In this document: piece by piece, positions 51,101 through 58,207 of the stretch
Layout of the letters: each line of letters starts with the position of its first letter
Position numbering within the stretch: the first letter of the stretch is position 1
Source: Maribacter sp. 1_MG-2023
GTDB taxonomy: Bacteria; Bacteroidota; Bacteroidia; Flavobacteriales; Flavobacteriaceae
Reading direction: 5' to 3'
NCBI RefSeq assembly: GCF_030547005.1
Contig: NZ_JAUOPN010000010.1
Location: 1 to 64,000, forward strand
DNA length: 64,000 nt
Program-made: the position numbers and the translations under genes
The notes under the pieces: generated by a model
The model's input: the letters and a program-made list of their open reading frames with translations, nothing else
What the model was told of the DNA's origin: nothing
Databases searched by the model: none

Positions 51101-51403
51101 GTGCGGAATTCGGTACTACTTATAGATTTCATTAATCTTCGTTTAGCCGAAGGTGTGCCCATAAAGCAAGCTGCTATTGAAGCTGGTGCGGTAAGAACAA
51201 CTCCTATTTTATTAACTGCCGGCACCGTGGTAATTGGCGCTTTCGTAATCTTATTCGATCCAATTTTTCAAGGTCTGGCTATCTCTTTAATGGGCGGTAC
51301 TATTGTATCTACAGTTCTTACATTATTGGTGGTACCATTGGTGTATTATATGATCGAAAAGAAAAACTATCCAGAAACGGATAACCAAGAAATTAATAAA
51401 TAG
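48182..51403 (+). CDS. RND-family efflux permease (AcrB/CusA-like)
   Basis: 1073 residues with the 12-helix RND layout and two large periplasmic loops. The essential TM4 motif VTGIVVDDSIIIAENMHRH (from about residue 412, read in parts) has the two Asp of the proton relay, as in HAE-type pumps; the CusA-type methionine triad is not evident. C-terminal GMIALAGIMVRNSVLLIDF is typical. Third gene of a tolC-adaptor-RND operon under a class A operator, so the pump may extrude a product of sulfur metabolism (for example organic polysulfides) or a toxic thiol. That is inference; other RND pumps export lipids or antibiotics. Confidence 0.93.
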   Translation: MKEGLAGKIAKLFIGSKLTVLLMIVFMVIGVYSSFLIPREEEPQIDVPMADIFVGYPGASPEEVESRVIKPLEKLISNIKGVEYVYSTSMKEQGMVIVQFYVGEDIERSFVKLYNEINKHMDIMPQGVTFPLVKTRAIDDVPMLGLTLWSENYDGYQLSQMAQELEGEIKKVNDVAITHKIGNQDRQLRVVLDKDKLAASGLDFLSVSEMIKANNAQLSSGSFDKNDTEFLVNTGNFLASVTDVENLVVGVQQNQPIYLKQIASIIDGPEIPQSYVSLGFGQASDKVSDYKSEYPAVTISVAKRKGADAMKIADIVIDKVEHLRTTLIPDDVHVEITRNYGETASHKVSELLLHLIGSIIAVTLVVMLAMGWRGGLVVFLSVPITFALTLLSYYMLDYTLNRITLFALVFVTGIVVDDSIIIAENMHRHFKMKRLPFKQAALYAINEVGNPTILATFTVIASVLPMAFVSGLMGPYMAPMPIGASIAMILSLFVALTITPYLGYIFLREKGKKGEVEKVEKPLEETYIYKIYNKYERPLIENKSKRWLFLGLTFLMLMGSMVLFFTKSVAVKMLPFDNKNEFQVVIDMPEGTTLERTGVVAQEIAQYLSTRPEVVNYQNYVGTSAPITFNGLVRHYDLRGGSNMADIQVNLIDKDERSAQSHDIASLLRPDIQKIAAKYNANVKLVEVPPGPPVLSTIVAEVYGPDYEEQIKIANSVKDILKNTDDVVDIDWLVEADQTEYKFEINKEKAMLYGVAPQQIAYTMNMALSNRAITNLYDENAIDQVGLVLALDEKEKSTITDISQLKITSKQGNMVPIADLVDIKETISAKSIYRKNQKRVVYVMADMAGELESPAYAILGMEEKLKEIALPKGYQITEMYLGQPEFEDDYTVKWDGEWQITLEVFRDLGIAFMGAIILIYILIVGWFQNFKAPIVMMVAIPLSLIGIILGHWIMGAFFTATSFIGMIALAGIMVRNSVLLIDFINLRLAEGVPIKQAAIEAGAVRTTPILLTAGTVVIGAFVILFDPIFQGLAISLMGGTIVSTVLTLLVVPLVYYMIEKKNYPETDNQEINK

Positions 51404-51413
51404 AAAATAGGAT

Positions 51414-51440
51414 TCAACAGCGCAACTTTTGTGCTGTTGA
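51414..51440 (+). terminator. weak terminator after RND permease gene
   Basis: 8-bp stem tcaacagc/gctgttga (51414-51421 / 51433-51440) with an 11-nt loop, followed by TTCTTCT. Confidence 0.55.
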
Positions 51441-51461
51441 TTCTTCTAAAAATAGAACAAC

Positions 51462-51647
51462 ATGTTAAACACATATTTTAGAGTTATAGTAGGTACAATG
51501 GTTTTATTAAGTGTTGTATTAGCTGTTTATGTAGATATAAACTGGTTATGGTTTACAGTATTTATAGGTGTAAATATTATACAGTCGGCTTTTACGAAAT
51601 GGTGCTTATTAGAGACAATTCTTAAAAAATTCGGAATTAAAAATTAG
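51462..51647 (+). CDS. DUF2892-family small membrane protein
   Basis: 61 residues: MLNTYFRVIVGTMVLLSVVL with two membrane helices (about 5-23 and 28-44) and a C-terminal FTKWCLLETILKKFGIK with one Cys. The arrangement is that of the YgaP-like/DUF2892 module (compare 29291), here with WCLLE in place of FCPLY. Located between the RND gene and YeeE genes. Function unknown; DUF2892 proteins are frequent partners of rhodaneses and YeeE transporters. Confidence 0.78.
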   Translation: MLNTYFRVIVGTMVLLSVVLAVYVDINWLWFTVFIGVNIIQSAFTKWCLLETILKKFGIKN

Positions 51648-51842
51648 TAGTAGTATTATTTCATGTGCTGTAAAATGTGATTAGTACTTTGTTAAAGTTG
51701 CTATGCACGTTTTATTTTAAAAAAAATAAAACGCAAGTGAACATCTTCTCATAACATACCACATTTCAGAATTTTACACTGACTAAACCTTATATCGCAC
51801 TAAGGTTTCTTTTCAAAAAATAGTAATTCATTTTAGTTAATG
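51648..51842. other. intergenic region without a gene
   Basis: About 195 bp of AT-rich sequence. It holds an 11-bp inverted repeat (cgttttatttt 51708-51718 / aaaataaaacg 51723-51733). On neither strand is it followed by a clean T-run, so I cannot assign it as a terminator. Nothing else was recognised before the operator at 51843. Confidence 0.5.
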
Positions 51843-51896
51843 TCATTCTTATGTAACCTAAGTTACATAAGAATGATTTTCTTTGCGTTTTCTTTA
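51843..51896 (+). promoter_or_regulatory. extended class A operator and promoter of the yeeE pair
   Basis: GTAAC-CTAA-GTTAC at 51853-51866 (centre 51859.5), embedded in a perfect inverted repeat with 15-bp arms (51843-51857 and 51862-51876). The -7-like TTTCTTTA at 51889-51896 (one mismatch) starts exactly 29.5 bp from the centre. The longest palindrome of any site here. Confidence 0.8.
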
Positions 51897-51924
51897 GCGG
51901 TTTTGAACTTGAATTAAATTGAGT

Positions 51925-52485
51925 ATGAATTTACTATATGATCCATGGCCATGGTATGTGGCCGGACCTTTAATTGCCCTCACGATGTTTGTTTTGCTTT
52001 TTATCGGTAAAAAATTTGGAATGTCATCAAACCTTAGAACCATGTGTTCTATTGGTGGTGCAGGCAAATACTCCGATTTCTTTAAGTTCGATTGGAAGTC
52101 ACAACGGTGGAATTTAGTTGTTGTGATTGGTGCCATTATTGGCGGCTTTATCGCTTCTCAATTTATGTCTAATAACAAGGTTATTATAAACCCTGATGTT
52201 GCTCAACAACTTACAACTGATTACGGAATTGAAAGTGCCGGTGAAGCATATTTACCAACTGAACTTTTTGCAACAGAAAACCTTAGCGACCCTTTTGTGT
52301 TGGCTGTTTTAATTATTGGAGGATTCTTAGTGGGCTTTGGAGCTCGTTACGCCGGTGGTTGTACCAGTGGGCATGCCATATCTGGATTAAGTAATTTACA
52401 GTTGCCTTCCCTAATTGCCGTTATCGGTTTCTTTATTGGTGGTCTAGTTATGATTCACCTTTTATTCCCTCTAATATTCAGTTAA
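51925..52485 (+). CDS. YeeE/YedE family sulfur transporter, N-terminal half
   Basis: 186 residues with about five membrane helices. The core motif [19 protein letters not shown] (about 140-158) has the conserved Cys that in YeeE/TsuA binds thiosulfate. Start placed at ATG 51925 rather than an in-frame TTG at 51919; [14 protein letters not shown] is the usual N-terminus. With the next gene it forms a two-gene split of the fused YeeE protein. Family members carry thiosulfate or related sulfur compounds through a cysteine relay. The class A promoter and the tsdA/CstB genes support thiosulfate as the substrate. Confidence 0.88.
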   Translation: MNLLYDPWPWYVAGPLIALTMFVLLFIGKKFGMSSNLRTMCSIGGAGKYSDFFKFDWKSQRWNLVVVIGAIIGGFIASQFMSNNKVIINPDVAQQLTTDYGIESAGEAYLPTELFATENLSDPFVLAVLIIGGFLVGFGARYAGGCTSGHAISGLSNLQLPSLIAVIGFFIGGLVMIHLLFPLIFS

Positions 52486-52486
52486 A

Positions 52487-52900
52487 ATGAAATATATAAG
52501 TTATTTAACCATAGGTATCTTTTTCGGTATCATCATGTATAAATCTGAAGCCGCATCGTGGTTTCGTATTTATGAAATGTTTCAGTTTGGGTCTTTCCAT
52601 ATGTATGGGATTATAGGTTCTGCCCTTGTTATCGGAGTAATCGGTGTGCAAATCATCAAAAAATATAAGATAAAAGCGATTGGTGGTAATGAAATGAATT
52701 TACACCCTAAAACTAAAAGTGTTGCCCGTTATTTAATTGGTGGTATTATTTTCGGATTAGGTTGGGCATTGGCTGGTGCTTGCCCCGGACCAATGTATGT
52801 ACTTGTAGGTGCTGGATACTACTCTATTCTGGTTGTTATTGGCGGAGCTCTTTTAGGTACTTTCGTTTACGGATTGGTAAAAAATAAATTACCCCACTAA
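52487..52900 (+). CDS. YeeE/YedE family protein, C-terminal half (DUF6691-like)
   Basis: 137 residues with about four membrane helices. Contains GLGWALAGACPGPMYVLVGAGYYS (about 92-115, read in parts), whose GACPG Cys is the second YeeE relay position. Begins 1 nt after the stop codon of its partner, so the two are translationally linked and likely form one transporter. It ends 14 bp before the convergent 583-residue gene. Confidence 0.88.
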   Translation: MKYISYLTIGIFFGIIMYKSEAASWFRIYEMFQFGSFHMYGIIGSALVIGVIGVQIIKKYKIKAIGGNEMNLHPKTKSVARYLIGGIIFGLGWALAGACPGPMYVLVGAGYYSILVVIGGALLGTFVYGLVKNKLPH

Positions 52901-52914
52901 CTTAATAAAGTGGT

Positions 52915-54666
52915 TCAGCCTTCGGCGGATAGTTTTGGTGAAAGCCATAACCACCCTACCCCTAATAGAAAGAGGATATAAAATACTAGTAGAGAAACAG
53001 GACGGTCCACAACAACCTTCCTGTTTTTTAGAATTTCTTTTCCGAATTGATTTTTATTTGCTGCTATGTTCGCGATACTTTTTAAAGCCTTCCAATCTTT
53101 ATGTTCAAAAACATAGTATGAAAAGTTCGTACTATCATTTTCAACTTGTAATGAATTCCACCCTGTTTTCTTCGGATAAACAGTACCTGAATAGTGACTA
53201 GGCAGCAATGAATTTTGAACAAGCGACACTGAAATACTATCTTCATTTATAATACCGTACTCCTCTAAATTTGTTCGAATCTCAAAATGAAATGGCTCGT
53301 CTATTTTAAGAAATTTCGTATTGGATTGCCATGAAACTGCCTGCCCTTTCTTCTTTGCTATCTTATCTAAAATAGTGGTCCAAATACCATGATATACTTC
53401 ACTTTTACCATTCAACAAAAACTGATAACTATTTAATAATGTGGTAATTGCAATTTTACCATTTCCTATTTGTCTATACGCTGCCAAGTTTGATGTTCCA
53501 CCTAAATGAATTGGCTCTACTAATAATTGTTCATTAAACTGATACGGGTACTTTTCTGTTTCTGCGGCATAAACTGGTAATTTCACAGTGTTCATCCTAT
53601 CACGTCTAAATTTAAAATAAGCATCGCTGCTTCGGCTATTAAAAAGAAAATCACTTGGTTGAATAAATAGTCCTAAACCTTGTTCTTTAATACTTGATTC
53701 AAACCTTTTTCTAATCGTATTTCCAAGACCCGTATAAGTTTCAGCATCAACAATTACAATATCAAAATTTTTAAGGGTCTCTTTGGTAAACTGATATATT
53801 GGTCGCGTAGGCGTATTGAAATATTCAAACTTATATTTCCCTTTTGTCAACTGACTTCTAACAATAACCTCATGACCAGATTCAGCCAAGAAATTCTTTA
53901 AGTATTTGGTCTCAAACGTGGGGAAGGTATTTAAAATCAAAACCCGTAACGGTTCTTTTCTCATCACCTCTATAGGTAGCGGATTCGTTTCTAAAACAAC
54001 GCCTGTGCTATCTTTAACAGCTAATTGATAGATATACGACCCAGCTACTTTTGGGCGAGTCTTTAGGTTAAAATCTGCATTCTTATCTTCAGTGAACTGA
54101 ATAGAGTCTAACCCGTTATTCCTTGAATCTTGTAGTACTAAAAATGATTTTTCAATTGGTTGAGAATAACTACCAGAAACCATTAATTCTTCACCTATTA
54201 CAAGCTGTTCCGTATAGTTCAATTGTGTTACTCCCATTGGAGCAGCATTAGGAATGTAGGTAGTTGGTAGACTATCGAACAAATAAAAATCATACGGCTC
54301 AATACCATCACCAAGTACAATAACATTGGTAAGTGAATCGAGCTCTTTACGAATCGATTTTTTAGGATTATAATCTAAAACCTTTATTCCCTCATAACGG
54401 TTTAAAAGACTGTCTTTTATTATCTCATCAAAATTATTGGTCAAAACTACTGCCTGACTATCATTAATTTCCACCTTTTTTGTAGGCTCTAGAATTAACA
54501 TAACCAATGCCAAGATGGTTATTAAAGCTACAATAGTATTTACGACAAACCGACCACTACGCTTGGTTTTCCATTCTTTCCAAACATAGCTATTAAAAAC
54601 TACTAATCCGCCAAGTAAGATGGGGATCATGAGCTCTTTTTGCATAAATGAGAATCCATCAATCAT
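52915..54666 (-). CDS. large membrane protein at the end of the Bat-like operon, unknown function
   Basis: 583 residues. Two N-terminal membrane helices (about 11-27 and 38-60), a large extracytoplasmic region (about 65-550) and a C-terminal helix (about 560-577). The segment around RVLILNTFPTFETKYLKNFLAESGHEV (from about residue 236) followed by DIVIVDAETYTGL (about 303) resembles a glutamine amidotransferase-like or DUF4159-like domain, but no catalytic triad is evident. Last gene of the unit after DUF58, BatA and the DUF4175-like gene (8-nt overlap with the preceding one). Related proteins sit at the end of BatA clusters in other Bacteroidota. Confidence 0.7.
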   Translation of the reverse strand: MIDGFSFMQKELMIPILLGGLVVFNSYVWKEWKTKRSGRFVVNTIVALITILALVMLILEPTKKVEINDSQAVVLTNNFDEIIKDSLLNRYEGIKVLDYNPKKSIRKELDSLTNVIVLGDGIEPYDFYLFDSLPTTYIPNAAPMGVTQLNYTEQLVIGEELMVSGSYSQPIEKSFLVLQDSRNNGLDSIQFTEDKNADFNLKTRPKVAGSYIYQLAVKDSTGVVLETNPLPIEVMRKEPLRVLILNTFPTFETKYLKNFLAESGHEVIVRSQLTKGKYKFEYFNTPTRPIYQFTKETLKNFDIVIVDAETYTGLGNTIRKRFESSIKEQGLGLFIQPSDFLFNSRSSDAYFKFRRDRMNTVKLPVYAAETEKYPYQFNEQLLVEPIHLGGTSNLAAYRQIGNGKIAITTLLNSYQFLLNGKSEVYHGIWTTILDKIAKKKGQAVSWQSNTKFLKIDEPFHFEIRTNLEEYGIINEDSISVSLVQNSLLPSHYSGTVYPKKTGWNSLQVENDSTNFSYYVFEHKDWKALKSIANIAANKNQFGKEILKNRKVVVDRPVSLLVFYILFLLGVGWLWLSPKLSAEG

Positions 54667-56896
54667 ACACCTGTAATTGTTTTAGAAATAATGAATTGAT
54701 TTCATCTGTATACTCTTTTTTAGCACCAGGTACTTGTGGTGTTTTCGGTAAGGCTGCTAATAATCCTTTTTGTACGAATTTATAATTAGCCATTGTTCGC
54801 TCCGTATTATTCTCAATTCCTTTTAAGCCCTGTAACACTCGTAAATACTTACTTGGGCTAACTATAGCCAATTGAGCCAATTCATTGCCTGTAGCTGCAA
54901 AAAGGGTATTATCAGCCTCATTAAAAGTGCTTTCTTGCTGAATAAACTGTTCTAAGCGAGCAACTGCATTCTCAAGTGCTTCAAAAGGATTTTCTACCTC
55001 TTTGGTTTCAATCTTTCGATAATTCTCTATATCCTTTATTTTACCGGTAAGTCTGCTGTCTTCTTTAATTGGTGGTGGATCAAAACCTATTCTGTGTACA
55101 TAAATACGGGCACTATTCTTTATTTCTTGAATGTATTTTAAAGCTTCATATTGAAATGGCAATGACTTTTCTGGCTCGTTTAATCGTAGGTGTAATTCGG
55201 CATCCCACATAATGCTTAATGCCTTTCGCAATTTTGTTTTCAAAGATTCTTCAAACAGAGTAGACTCCTCAGGATCATCATGATTATGAAGATAGTCGTG
55301 TAATGGATCTTCTGCTTCTTCGGTATCATTTTCTTCATGATGTTCATGCTTTTCTACCAGATTATGCTCATTATCACCATCATGGTCATGCATGAATTCT
55401 TTTATTACATTTTCTTGATCTTCAGCATGATCATGGTCCTCACCTTCTTCTTCACTTTCGATCTCTTCTGGAGCTTCTTCCATTTCAGATTCATCGCCCA
55501 TAAACTGACCATATTTTAAGCGCAACGCTTTTTGGTCAAACCCCAGTTCATTACTTCTCGACTTAAATTCGGTAATCGTAATGCTCGGTTTATCTTTTAT
55601 CAACTTCTCGGTATCGATAATCAACTGGCGCTGACTTCTAAAATAATCGGGCATTTGGTCTACTCCCAAAGTCCCTTCTACGCCATATTGCTCGCTCACC
55701 GTATCTTTTATAACTGCAAAATAAGTTTCGCTACGCGCAACATTTCGTTTGGGTTGTTTTTCATCAAAGGCTTCAATATAAAAATAGAGCTCGTCACCTA
55801 ATTCCATTTTTAAGGCATTTAAATCTAATGTTTTCATAGCCCTAACCGATTTCACACCTTTCGAAATAGTTTCATTGAATTTTAATTTCTCTTCTCTGAA
55901 CTTCACCGATTCTCCCGATCCCTTACTTACGGTTGCTATGATATAGGCTTCGTCAATTCCGTAATCATCAGTAATTGTACTTTGTAGTTCGACAACCTTT
56001 TTATCTGAAAAATCAAAATAGGTATATTGTTCTAATCCTAAAATCTCTATTTCTGGCGGATTATCGGGTATTACTTCCAACGAGAATAAATCTGATGTAA
56101 ATTCAATACCGTCTTCACTCTTGAATTTAAAACTATAAAAACCCGATGCTGATAATACTTGCTTAATACGATACCCCTTTTCGCCTTTTTGCAACGGAAT
56201 TAGTTCCCCCATGCGGTCTAGGTAGACTTCTTTAACAGGATTATCAAATTCCAACAGCCACTGAACCGTAGCACCAGCAATCGTCTTTATGTTTGGGTCA
56301 CTTACAGCAATTGTACCTTTTCGGGTATAGGATGGATAAGTAACACTAATATCTTGACTAGAAATTTTTGGAATGATGGACTTCTCACTAATACTATCTG
56401 TTGCTATAAACTGAATTTGTGTTTCGTTAGTAGCATTCCCTAAAACGCTTTCTACGCTTTTAAACAAATCTAATTGTTGAACAACAATACCAAGCAAGAC
56501 CAACCCTAGCGTAATCAGTAGCGCCTGTTTTAATTTATTAGGCGGATGAATAGCACCTAACCTTTTGCTAAGCTCTTCTGATACTTTATAGCGTTGTAGC
56601 TTGGCAAGATTTGACAATGAATCTTCTGGTTGCAACAATAAGCCTGTACTAAACGATGCTTCATCTACATGTGCATCTATATAAGTGCCCGTGGTAGCTA
56701 AATTTTGTTTCCAAGGCTTATGTATAAAAAGCACTACGACTACCGCAACTACAAAGCTTAAAACGCCAAGCCATAGATTTTTTGATACTAAATAGAAAAG
56801 AACGGCAATGCCAACTGCATACAAGGCAGCTTCTGCGTATGACAAGATTTGCCAGCGCCTGTGAAATTTCATCAAGTGTAGTTTACCTGATTCCAT
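54659..56896 (-). CDS. DUF4175-like membrane protein with His/acidic-rich linker
   Basis: 745 residues. Two N-terminal membrane helices (about 17-60), another near 125-143, Ig-like domains (about 160-390), and a helical C-terminus. Residues about 467-542 form a low-complexity stretch very rich in His, Asp and Glu (repeated HDH, HDHDGD, EHEHHEEND patterns). This resembles metal-binding or disordered linkers. The domain layout fits the DUF4175-type proteins of Bat clusters. The stop overlaps the next gene, and the start is shared with the stop of the BatA gene (single-base overlap at 56896), so translation is coupled. Function unknown. Confidence 0.75.
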   Translation of the reverse strand: MESGKLHLMKFHRRWQILSYAEAALYAVGIAVLFYLVSKNLWLGVLSFVVAVVVVLFIHKPWKQNLATTGTYIDAHVDEASFSTGLLLQPEDSLSNLAKLQRYKVSEELSKRLGAIHPPNKLKQALLITLGLVLLGIVVQQLDLFKSVESVLGNATNETQIQFIATDSISEKSIIPKISSQDISVTYPSYTRKGTIAVSDPNIKTIAGATVQWLLEFDNPVKEVYLDRMGELIPLQKGEKGYRIKQVLSASGFYSFKFKSEDGIEFTSDLFSLEVIPDNPPEIEILGLEQYTYFDFSDKKVVELQSTITDDYGIDEAYIIATVSKGSGESVKFREEKLKFNETISKGVKSVRAMKTLDLNALKMELGDELYFYIEAFDEKQPKRNVARSETYFAVIKDTVSEQYGVEGTLGVDQMPDYFRSQRQLIIDTEKLIKDKPSITITEFKSRSNELGFDQKALRLKYGQFMGDESEMEEAPEEIESEEEGEDHDHAEDQENVIKEFMHDHDGDNEHNLVEKHEHHEENDTEEAEDPLHDYLHNHDDPEESTLFEESLKTKLRKALSIMWDAELHLRLNEPEKSLPFQYEALKYIQEIKNSARIYVHRIGFDPPPIKEDSRLTGKIKDIENYRKIETKEVENPFEALENAVARLEQFIQQESTFNEADNTLFAATGNELAQLAIVSPSKYLRVLQGLKGIENNTERTMANYKFVQKGLLAALPKTPQVPGAKKEYTDEINSLFLKQLQVYD

Positions 56897-58206
56897 TACT
56901 GTTTTCGTTTATATGCTACAAAGCGTTCTACAATCAATAATACTAGCAGAACAATCCACAAATACGGATTCAGACTCCAGCTGACTTGGTGGGTTTTAGA
57001 TGTGCCACTTTCTATAAAATTAGTTTCTAAATCTACTTCCATAACCGAGCGAATATCAGCATTAGCTTGTAGTTCACGTAGCTCTTCATCGACATCTAAA
57101 ATGCTTAGTAGATTCTCTGTTAATCGCCCAGATAAGGCATTTTCTGTGGTTATTCTTTCTGTTATATAAAATGTATTTTCATTTTCATCATTTGTTATAA
57201 GTGAATTAGCAATGGAATCATTTTTAAATACAAGTGTCTTTCGAGCTGTAACTGGAGCAGGCTTAGTACTTAACCAAATCATTAAATCCGCTTCCTTATT
57301 CTCCAATAGTTCGCTATCTAAAAAACTTTCGACTTTTATTTCTCTATTTAAGTAAGTCGATAAAGCTGCCAATGCTGCTTCAATATACCTTTTATCTGTA
57401 CTTAGACTATCGGTATACACCAAAGAAACTTCTAAAGCAGATTGTTGAATTAAAGGAATTTTTACTGAACTTGAACTTGAACTTGAACTTGAACTTGAAA
57501 CCTGTAAACTATCACCATTTGATGTTAGTTGGTATGCATCACCTAGCTCAATAGTCTTCGTTGCTATTTTTGAAACTACCGGACTGTTATTGGCTGTAAA
57601 TAAAGCTATATTTTTTTCTTTCTGATATGCTAGTAAAGGCTTTTCAAGATTTTGAGCCGAATCCAAAACTATCCAATTGATATCATGATTGGTTTCTGGT
57701 CTAGCTCCTTTTAATCCTTTTGTATATCCATGGGTAAAAACAATAATACTATCAGTTTTCAATTCATTCATTTCTGATGCTAATGACCAGTAATCTGCAC
57801 TTCTAAAATCTTGTGAATTGGCATATTCAATATCGTTTTCAGGCAAGCCTGATTGTAAAAGCCTTATATCTTGATCTGCCTGTAAATCAATAAAACGAGC
57901 CATGAAATTTTCATTCCGGGCTAATTCAGGTTCAATAATATAGGTCAGTTTGCTGTTGTTCACCTTTGATTTCCATTGCGGTTTTGCAATGACCAAAGTA
58001 ATCAGGGAAATAATTGCCATACGCAGTAGCAACAACCACCATTCGTTTAATTGAATACTACTAGATTGTCTTGATTTTGATTCTGATAGCAGTTGAACAC
58101 TACCGATTTTTATAGTTTTCGCTTCCTTCTTACTCCATAAATGGATAGCTATAGGAACTAAAAGTCCCAATAAAGCCCATAAATACAAAGGTTCTGCGAA
58201 TGACAT
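56896..58206 (-). CDS. BatA-like aerotolerance protein
   Basis: 436 residues beginning MSFAEPLYLWALLGLLVPIAIHLW, the hallmark N-terminal helix of the BatA (aerotolerance regulator N-terminal) family; a second helix lies near 56-75 and a third near the C-terminus (about 413-430). The middle region is extracytoplasmic. A pure run of 11 serines at about 236-247 is encoded by a hexanucleotide microsatellite. Bat proteins, first described in Bacteroides fragilis, work with MoxR ATPases and vWA proteins in cell-envelope stress. Located between DUF58 and DUF4175-like genes. Confidence 0.82.
   Translation of the reverse strand: MSFAEPLYLWALLGLLVPIAIHLWSKKEAKTIKIGSVQLLSESKSRQSSSIQLNEWWLLLLRMAIISLITLVIAKPQWKSKVNNSKLTYIIEPELARNENFMARFIDLQADQDIRLLQSGLPENDIEYANSQDFRSADYWSLASEMNELKTDSIIVFTHGYTKGLKGARPETNHDINWIVLDSAQNLEKPLLAYQKEKNIALFTANNSPVVSKIATKTIELGDAYQLTSNGDSLQVSSSSSSSSSSSVKIPLIQQSALEVSLVYTDSLSTDKRYIEAALAALSTYLNREIKVESFLDSELLENKEADLMIWLSTKPAPVTARKTLVFKNDSIANSLITNDENENTFYITERITTENALSGRLTENLLSILDVDEELRELQANADIRSVMEVDLETNFIESGTSKTHQVSWSLNPYLWIVLLVLLIVERFVAYKRKQ
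57466..57499. repeat. hexanucleotide microsatellite (ttgaac)n encoding poly-Ser
   Basis: Four perfect ttgaac units (57471-57494) plus partial units on both sides, 34 bp in all. On the minus strand they read as a run of Ser codons. Being a multiple of three, copy number changes would lengthen or shorten the Ser tract without a frameshift. Confidence 0.85.
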
Positions 58207-58207
58207 A

